Shown: positions 59,208 to 64,000 of the stretch, piece by piece
Numbering within the stretch: the first letter of the stretch is position 1
Layout: each line of letters starts with the position of its first letter
Source of the DNA: Candidatus Geothermocultor quzhuomuensis
GTDB taxonomy: Bacteria > Actinomycetota > Aquicultoria > Geothermocultorales > Geothermocultoraceae
Length of the DNA stretch: 64,000 nt
Direction of reading: 5' to 3'
Assembly (NCBI GenBank): GCA_015711795.1
Contig: JACVJC010000005.1
Coordinates: 1 to 64,000, forward strand
The notes under the pieces: model-generated
Databases searched by the model: none
Told to the model about the DNA's origin: nothing
Seen by the model: only the letters and a program-made list of their open reading frames with translations
Program-made: the position numbers and the translations under genes

Positions 59208-60257
59208 CTACTTCTTCCTCGATGAAGATCTTGGTTTTGCTTTCACCTTGGATTCAGAGCTTGCTTTAGCTTTTATTGAAGCTGGTTTTGATTCCACTCC
59301 CACCTTTTCTTTCCCTGAGAGCCTTTTAAGTAAATCATAAAGTTCCTCAAGTTGAAGTAAATCCATATTGTTTTTTACCCGCATCAAAAAGAGCATATAT
59401 ATAGCAAAAACAAGACTGATAAAAAGGACCTTTAAAAAAAGGCGGGAGAAAGGTCCAGTAGAAAAATCAATTATCATTTGATTGAAATTGGGAAGATGGG
59501 AAAAGACCAAAAAGATATTTATAGCAACGAGGCTAGCAGCCGCAACTTGGATTGTCCAAGCAGAATAAGAAATAAATCCGCTCTTCTCAGCCATCCGTAA
59601 ACTTTCCACTCTCTCACCTATGACTGTAGAAAGAACTACTTTAATCCGGACTATTTCAGATTGAACCAGCCTCAAAAGTTGATAACAACCAATTCCCAAA
59701 TATCCAAAGAGGACAATGAGCAAGAAAAGAGAAAGAGTAGAAGTAGCAGAAAATGGTGAAGGATAAAATGTAAGAACAACCCCTAAAATCGCCATTAAAC
59801 CAAGAAGGGTAACACTATGAGTCAAGTAACGGGTATAAGTATCTTGATAATGAGAAAGGCGATCAAACCATGAATGAACCTCTCGGTCGATGATTTCTTT
59901 AGAAGCTGGTTTTAATTTGCCTAGCAATGTCTTAACCTCATCAAAAGCTTGCCAAAGTTCTTTTCTGGTTTCAATTTTTTTCTCAGGCCAAAGAAGTCTG
60001 GGGTCACAAGACGGACAAGCATCTAAATATTCCAACATAAAATGCTTTTTTCTTGGGCATCGAATAAGTTTTCCTGAAGGACGGAAAATAAGATAATAAA
60101 TTAAATAAGGAATCCAAAGGCCAATTATTCCGATAATTATAATGACAAAGGGATGATAATAGTAACTTTTCATACAACGAGCTCTAGCATCAAAAAAAAT
60201 CCAAACACCAATTAAGACAGAAATAATAAAATTAACTAATAAAAGATAAATCATCAT
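59208..60257 (-). CDS. Multi-pass membrane protein with a zinc-ribbon-like segment (unassigned)
   Basis: 349 residues. A pair of membrane helices near the N-terminus (VNFIISVLIGVWIFFDARAR, PFVIIIIGIIGLWIPYLIYY) is followed by a cytoplasmic segment with three Cys (IRCPRKKHF, DACPSCDP), a helical region (about 95-140), four or more further helices (about 145-290) and a basic, serine-rich tail (KAKPRSSSRKK). No known family is recognised. It stands alone upstream of rluB. Confidence 0.7.
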   Translation of the reverse strand: MMIYLLLVNFIISVLIGVWIFFDARARCMKSYYYHPFVIIIIGIIGLWIPYLIYYLIFRPSGKLIRCPRKKHFMLEYLDACPSCDPRLLWPEKKIETRKELWQAFDEVKTLLGKLKPASKEIIDREVHSWFDRLSHYQDTYTRYLTHSVTLLGLMAILGVVLTFYPSPFSATSTLSLFLLIVLFGYLGIGCYQLLRLVQSEIVRIKVVLSTVIGERVESLRMAEKSGFISYSAWTIQVAAASLVAINIFLVFSHLPNFNQMIIDFSTGPFSRLFLKVLFISLVFAIYMLFLMRVKNNMDLLQLEELYDLLKRLSGKEKVGVESKPASIKAKASSESKVKAKPRSSSRKK

Positions 60258-60381
60258 CCACTCCTTTCCTAATTCTTTTAATTCTTTGAGACTTCAAAAT
60301 TAAAGTATTTCCATCTTCGATAGATTTTAACACTTTCTTCAGTTAACTTTCCTGATTTTTAAAAAATTTTTTTTAACTATT

Positions 60382-61155
60382 TTAACAGAAAACCTTATTC
60401 TTTTTAAAACTTTCCCTTTGTTCTAATCCAACTGATTTTTTTAAAAGTTTTATTTCCTCACTTGTTAAATAACGATACTTACCAAGAGGAAGTTCTTTTA
60501 AGATTATTGGCCCAAAAGCAATTCTTTTTAACCTCACTATGGGATGACCAATTTTTTCAAACATTCTTCTGATTTGACGTTTTTTTCCTTCCTTCAAAAC
60601 TACCTGGAGTTTAGTTGTTTTTTCCAGTTTTTCAATTAAATTCACCTCGCAAGGCTGAGTGACTCCGTTTTCTAGCTCGATGCCAAAACTTAACTTATCA
60701 AGCAACTTTTTGCTTGGCTTACCTTTAACTTCAACTTGATAAACCTTCTTAACCTTAAATCGTGGATGGGTTAGACGATAAGCTAAGTTCCCATCATTCG
60801 TAATTAAAAGAAGCCCTTCAGAATTTTTATCTAGCCTCCCTACTGAAAAAAGATGAACCTTTTCCTTCTCAATTACTTTCTTAATTAAAGAAAAAATAGT
60901 TTTCCGACCAAATTCATCCTTAGCAGTGACTAAATACCCTTTAGGTTTGTTCATGACAAGATAAATAAGTTTTTGAGAAAGCTCTAGTTTCTTTCCATTA
61001 ATCTCAACAATATCTCGTTCCGGGTTAATTTTTTGGCCTATTACTGCTTTTTCCCCATTAACCTTTACTTTCCCTAAAGCAATTAATTCCTCAGCTTGGC
61101 GACGAGAAGCATAACCAACCCTTGAAATAAATTTTTGGATTCTTTCTAGCTTCAT
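60382..61155 (-). CDS. rluB: RsuA/RluB-family pseudouridine synthase
   Basis: 257 residues: S4 domain (ERIQKFISRVGYASRRQAEE), the catalytic-Asp motif VGRLDKNSEGLLLITNDG (about 100-118), YQVEVKG and LKEGKKRQIRRMFEKIGHPI. Enzymes of this type modify 23S or 16S rRNA. It follows scpB by one base, the usual order scpA-scpB-rluB. Confidence 0.92.
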   Translation of the reverse strand: MKLERIQKFISRVGYASRRQAEELIALGKVKVNGEKAVIGQKINPERDIVEINGKKLELSQKLIYLVMNKPKGYLVTAKDEFGRKTIFSLIKKVIEKEKVHLFSVGRLDKNSEGLLLITNDGNLAYRLTHPRFKVKKVYQVEVKGKPSKKLLDKLSFGIELENGVTQPCEVNLIEKLEKTTKLQVVLKEGKKRQIRRMFEKIGHPIVRLKRIAFGPIILKELPLGKYRYLTSEEIKLLKKSVGLEQRESFKKNKVFC

Positions 61156-61156
61156 T

Positions 61157-61702
61157 TCAACCTTTTAAGTTTGCGTCATCTTGAGCTGAAGAGAATTCCT
61201 CGAGCGGAGGTAAATCCTTAATGCTTTTTAAGCCAAAAACCTCGAGAAAATATGGGGTAACACCATATAAAATTGGCTGACCTGTTCCTCCTCTTCTCCC
61301 AATTTCCTTAACTAGCCCGCGCTCAATTAAAGTATTAATCGTAGCTTCTGAATTAACCCCTCTAATAGCATTAATTTCACTCTTGGTTATCGGTTGCTTG
61401 TAAGCAATAATAGTTAAAGTTTCAATCGCTGCTTGAGTCAACCTTTTGTATTCTGTACTTAAGATAAATTCCTCAATGTAAGGAGCATAAGCAGGATGAG
61501 AATAAAAGCGGTAGCCCCCAGCCACCTCTAAAAGCTGAAAGCCTCTTTCCCTCTCCTCATATTCTTTTTTAAGCTCTTCTATTGCTTTTTTAACTACTCC
61601 AGTGGGAATTCCGACAACATCAGCAATTTTCTTAAGAGAAACAGGTTCATCAGCCACAAATAAAATTGCTTCTATGATAGCTTTGAGATTGAGATTTTCC
61701 AT
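61157..61702 (-). CDS. scpB: Segregation and condensation protein B
   Basis: 181 residues with two winged helices: LKAIIEAILFVADEPVSLKK and EYKRLTQAAIETLTIIAYKQPITKSEINAIRGVN, GLVKEIGRRGGTGQPILYG. It binds ScpA in the SMC condensin complex. Fits between scpA and rluB. Confidence 0.95.
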   Translation of the reverse strand: MENLNLKAIIEAILFVADEPVSLKKIADVVGIPTGVVKKAIEELKKEYEERERGFQLLEVAGGYRFYSHPAYAPYIEEFILSTEYKRLTQAAIETLTIIAYKQPITKSEINAIRGVNSEATINTLIERGLVKEIGRRGGTGQPILYGVTPYFLEVFGLKSIKDLPPLEEFSSAQDDANLKG

Positions 61703-61712
61703 CCGATTACTT

Positions 61713-62462
61713 TTATGTCATTTTAATTTTTATTTTAATATCTTCAAAAGCTCCATTTTGCTCTAACTCAATCTTCCCTTTTCCAAAAAGTTCTAAGAGG
61801 GCGAGAAAAGCAGTTATTACTTCAATTCTTTTCCGATAATGACGAGTTAACTCTTTAAATGTTAACTTCTTCTTTCGCTTTACCTTATTAAAAATGATTT
61901 TAATTTTCTCTTCAACGCTTAAAGGTTGAGGAATTATATGGACGGATTCGATTAGCTGATGGTCATCTTTTCTTAAGAGAATTCTACCAAAATTCCTGAG
62001 GTCTTCTAATTGAACAAACTCTTTGAGGTCAGGGAGGAGCCGCAAATATCTCTCCTCAAGTTCGACTTTCCGAGGATAAAATTTACTTTGTGACTCAAGC
62101 CGAGCTCTTAACTCAAGACCAGCTCTTTTGAACTTTTTGTACTCAACTAAACGCTCTACCAGTTCTTCTTTGGTCATTGGTAAAGATAAATCCTCAGAGC
62201 TAAGTTTTTCCTTCTCATCACTAGCAAAAAGGCTAACTGCTTTAATTTCAAGAAGAGTGGCAGCAACTACCAAAAATTCAGAAGCAATTTCTAAATCCAA
62301 ATCCTTCATCTTGTTTAAATAACCAATATAATCATGGGCAATTTCGGAAACAGAAATTTCATGGATATTGACTTTTTTTCGAGCAATTAAATCAAGAAGG
62401 AGATCAAAAGGTCCCTCATAAACTTTAAGTTTAACTTGATAGCGATTCATTAATGGCAGCAT
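61713..62462 (-). CDS. scpA: Segregation and condensation protein A
   Basis: 249 residues: YEGPFDLLLDLIARKKVNIH at the N-terminus (kleisin binding to SMC), SEFLVVAATLLEIKAVSLF, then a C-terminal winged helix (ITAFLALLELFGKGKIEL). It bridges the SMC heads with ScpB for chromosome segregation. It starts one base after trpS ends. Confidence 0.95.
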   Translation of the reverse strand: MLPLMNRYQVKLKVYEGPFDLLLDLIARKKVNIHEISVSEIAHDYIGYLNKMKDLDLEIASEFLVVAATLLEIKAVSLFASDEKEKLSSEDLSLPMTKEELVERLVEYKKFKRAGLELRARLESQSKFYPRKVELEERYLRLLPDLKEFVQLEDLRNFGRILLRKDDHQLIESVHIIPQPLSVEEKIKIIFNKVKRKKKLTFKELTRHYRKRIEVITAFLALLELFGKGKIELEQNGAFEDIKIKIKMT

Positions 62463-63446
62463 TTATTTCTCCAGAGAAATTAATTTCCTAACTTGAGCCA
62501 ATGTCTCTGCCATTAAAGGCTTAACTGATTGAGCTCCTTTAGTCAATATCTCTTCAACTAGCCCTTTCTCCTTTTCTAACTCCTTTCGCTTACTTTGAAA
62601 AGGAGCTAGATAATCACTGATATTTTGAGCCAAGATGTCTTTGCATTCAGTACAACCTCTCAGTGCTTCTCGGCATCCCTTTTCAATTTCCTCAATAAGG
62701 GAATGACTATATATTTGGTGTAAAGAAAAAACGCTACAAACCTCAGGATGACCTGGGTCTTTGAGATAAACCCTTTGAGGGTCAGTTATCATTGACCTAA
62801 CCTTTTCCTTAATAATATTGGGTGACTCATTTAAATAAATAGCATTTCCATAACTTTTGCTCATTTTTCGCCCATCAATTCCAGGCACCCTTTTGGCTCC
62901 AGATAAAAGAGCTTGGGGTTCAGGAAAGTAATTGCCGTAAAGATAATTAAAGCGACGGGCAATTTCCCGAGTAAGCTCAAGGTGGGGAACTTGATCCTCA
63001 CCAACTGGAACTAGCTCACTTCGAACAACTAAAATGTCAGCAGCCATCAAAACAGGATAACCAAGAAAACCATAAGTTGCTAGTTCTCTCCCTTTAAGTT
63101 CTCTCAACTGCTCCTTATAAGTAGTGCAGCGCTCAAGCCAAGGGAGAGGAGTTATCATCCCAAAATAAAGAGCCAATTCAGCAATCTCAGGGCAAGAAGA
63201 CTGGCGATAAAGAGTGCATTTTTTGGGGTCTAAGCCAAAAGCAAGCCAATCTAAAATCATATCCTCAATATATTGAGGTATCTGAAATGGCTTTTCATAT
63301 TCAGTAGTTAAAGCATGCCAGTCAGCAACGAAGAAAAAACATTCATATTTTTCCTGTAAATTAATCATATTTTCTAAATTTCCGTGAAGATGACCCAAGT
63401 GAAGGGTTCCACTTGGTCGGTAACCACTTAACACTCTCTTGCTCAC
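62463..63446 (-). CDS. trpS: Tryptophanyl-tRNA synthetase
   Basis: 327 residues of a class I synthetase: SGYRPSGTLHLGHLHGNLEN (HIGH), VADWHALTTEY, PVLMAADILVV, VGEDQVPHLELTREIARRFN and the KMSKS loop DGRKMSKSYGNAIYLNE. No T-box leader is seen upstream. The order M50 protease-trpS-scpA-scpB-rluB is a common Gram-positive arrangement. Confidence 0.97.
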   Translation of the reverse strand: MSKRVLSGYRPSGTLHLGHLHGNLENMINLQEKYECFFFVADWHALTTEYEKPFQIPQYIEDMILDWLAFGLDPKKCTLYRQSSCPEIAELALYFGMITPLPWLERCTTYKEQLRELKGRELATYGFLGYPVLMAADILVVRSELVPVGEDQVPHLELTREIARRFNYLYGNYFPEPQALLSGAKRVPGIDGRKMSKSYGNAIYLNESPNIIKEKVRSMITDPQRVYLKDPGHPEVCSVFSLHQIYSHSLIEEIEKGCREALRGCTECKDILAQNISDYLAPFQSKRKELEKEKGLVEEILTKGAQSVKPLMAETLAQVRKLISLEK

Positions 63447-63621
63447 CTTAAACCTCCCCCAATTTACTAAATTTTAATTTTCCAACTTCTTAAACAAAAA
63501 ACATCTGAAATTTTAGAATATTTTAATTCCGCATTTCATATTTTTGGTGCTTGGCATTTAGAATTTCTCACCATTACTTACTGGTTTATCTTCTCTTATT
63601 ATCTTATTATTTTTGGCTTTC
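63447..63621. other. Intergenic region between trpS and the site-2 protease gene
   Basis: About 175 bp, AT-rich. On the minus strand it holds CCAAGCACCAAAAATATGAAATG (about 63530-63556), related to the degraded elements near 48974 and 53146. No terminator or promoter stands out. Confidence 0.35.
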
Positions 63622-64000
63622 TCAACCCCAGCTAAAAAATTTGATTAAAAAATTTATTAAAGGACCGATAAAAAACCAAAAAAATGAAGAAAAAATAGTT
63701 AAAAGTAAAATTAAAATTAAGAAACCGTAAGGCTCAATTAACCCATATTTGTAAGCAAGTTTAGGAGGGAGAAGAGCTTTCAGCAATCTTGAGCCATCTA
63801 ATGGAGGAACAGGAACCAAATTAAAGACACCTAAAACAACATTAAGGGTAAGAATATATTTAAAAATAAAAATACCAGGCAAAGAAAATTGAGAAGAAAG
63901 TCTTAAAAGGAAGCCAGCTAGGGCAGCAAGTAAGAAATTAGCTGTAGGACCAGCAATTCCAACATAAGCCATATCTCTAATTGGATCTTCAAAGTTACTC
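63622..64000 (-). CDS. Site-2 protease family (M50) membrane protein, C-terminal part
   Basis: The frame is open to the window edge (residues before MAYVGIAGPTANFLLA read NFEDPIRD), so the N-terminal part with the HExxH zinc motif is outside. The visible part has AGPTANFLLAALAG and the second motif NLVPVPPLDGSRLL, with the zinc-binding Asp in the DG, and several membrane helices. YwhC/YdgD-like proteins of this type have the same neighbours. The substrate is unknown. Confidence 0.85.
   Translation of the reverse strand, partial: SNFEDPIRDMAYVGIAGPTANFLLAALAGFLLRLSSQFSLPGIFIFKYILTLNVVLGVFNLVPVPPLDGSRLLKALLPPKLAYKYGLIEPYGFLILILLLTIFSSFFWFFIGPLINFLIKFFSWG

Overview
The window is an AT-rich (roughly one third G+C by eye) bacterial chromosome segment. 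It is densely packed, with most genes on the minus strand in long head-to-tail operons. SepF, DivIVA, YggT, the small basic protein with DUF881 flanks, ScpA/ScpB, cell-wall-binding repeat 2 domains, a VanW-type protein and an L,D-transpeptidase point to a Gram-positive-type (monoderm) anaerobe of the Actinomycetota/Firmicutes side of the tree. The order pgsA, sugar-phosphate genes, DUF881-sbp-DUF881 resembles actinobacterial chromosomes. Two genes need UGA read as selenocysteine, so the organism should be a selenoprotein user. It also salvages cobalamin. I cannot place it more precisely.

Layout. 1-4.5 kb is a decayed or chimeric CRISPR region: two kinds of CRISPR repeat, a NitT/TauT-type ABC ATPase fragment and a cas10 (csm1) fragment that both stop exactly at a repeat boundary, a frameshifted cas6, a broken DUF6391 gene and one intact double permease. 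4.5-8.5 kb is dprA-comM-yraN-rnhB. 8.5-13.4 kb holds a CapA-like protein and a 1241-residue secreted glycosidase-like protein. 13.6-15.5 kb has an isochorismatase-family hydrolase, a frameshifted diacylglycerol kinase and a YggT-like protein. 15.6-25.3 kb is an envelope cluster: VanW/G5 protein, DUF881-sbp-DUF881, two sugar-phosphate proteins, a CDP-alcohol phosphatidyltransferase, CorA and a small Sm-like protein. A tRNA-Pro(GGG) and two strong hairpins follow, then a CWB2/L,D-transpeptidase, a CBS protein and a Cas4/RecB-like nuclease.

29.3-43.6 kb is one long minus-strand series: pgeF, pstSCAB-phoU, yggS, sepF, proC, yggT, divIVA, ileS, traR, lspA, lgt, rluD and a diacylglycerol kinase. 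It joins phosphate uptake to the cell-division/septum cluster and to lipoprotein maturation. 43.7-49.8 kb holds a PocR-GAF-GAF-HD-GYP sensor, a nitroreductase and a redox cassette: a Sec-containing thioredoxin-like lipoprotein, a Sec-containing glutaredoxin and a TrxB/AhpF-like flavoprotein. A DUF2064 protein and a DJ-1/PfpI lipoprotein come next. 50-53 kb carries rpmB, a phosphodiesterase, thiD, a zinc-ribbon protein, cobO and a GIY-YIG-like mini protein. 53.3-59.2 kb is a corrinoid salvage operon (btuF-cobT-btuC-btuD fusion-cobU-cobS) behind a cobalamin riboswitch with an intrinsic terminator. 59.2-64 kb holds a membrane protein, rluB, scpB, scpA, trpS and the end of a site-2 protease gene.

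Most unusual points: CRISPR repeats fused at their exact edges to unrelated coding sequence; the two-selenoprotein redox cassette with a reductase lacking the usual NADPH motif; a probable AUU start for pstC; a BtuD ATPase with an extra C-terminal domain; a mutase domain that has lost its catalytic motifs; and a run of single-base-deletion frameshifts confined to the first 15 kb, which may be biological decay or assembly error.
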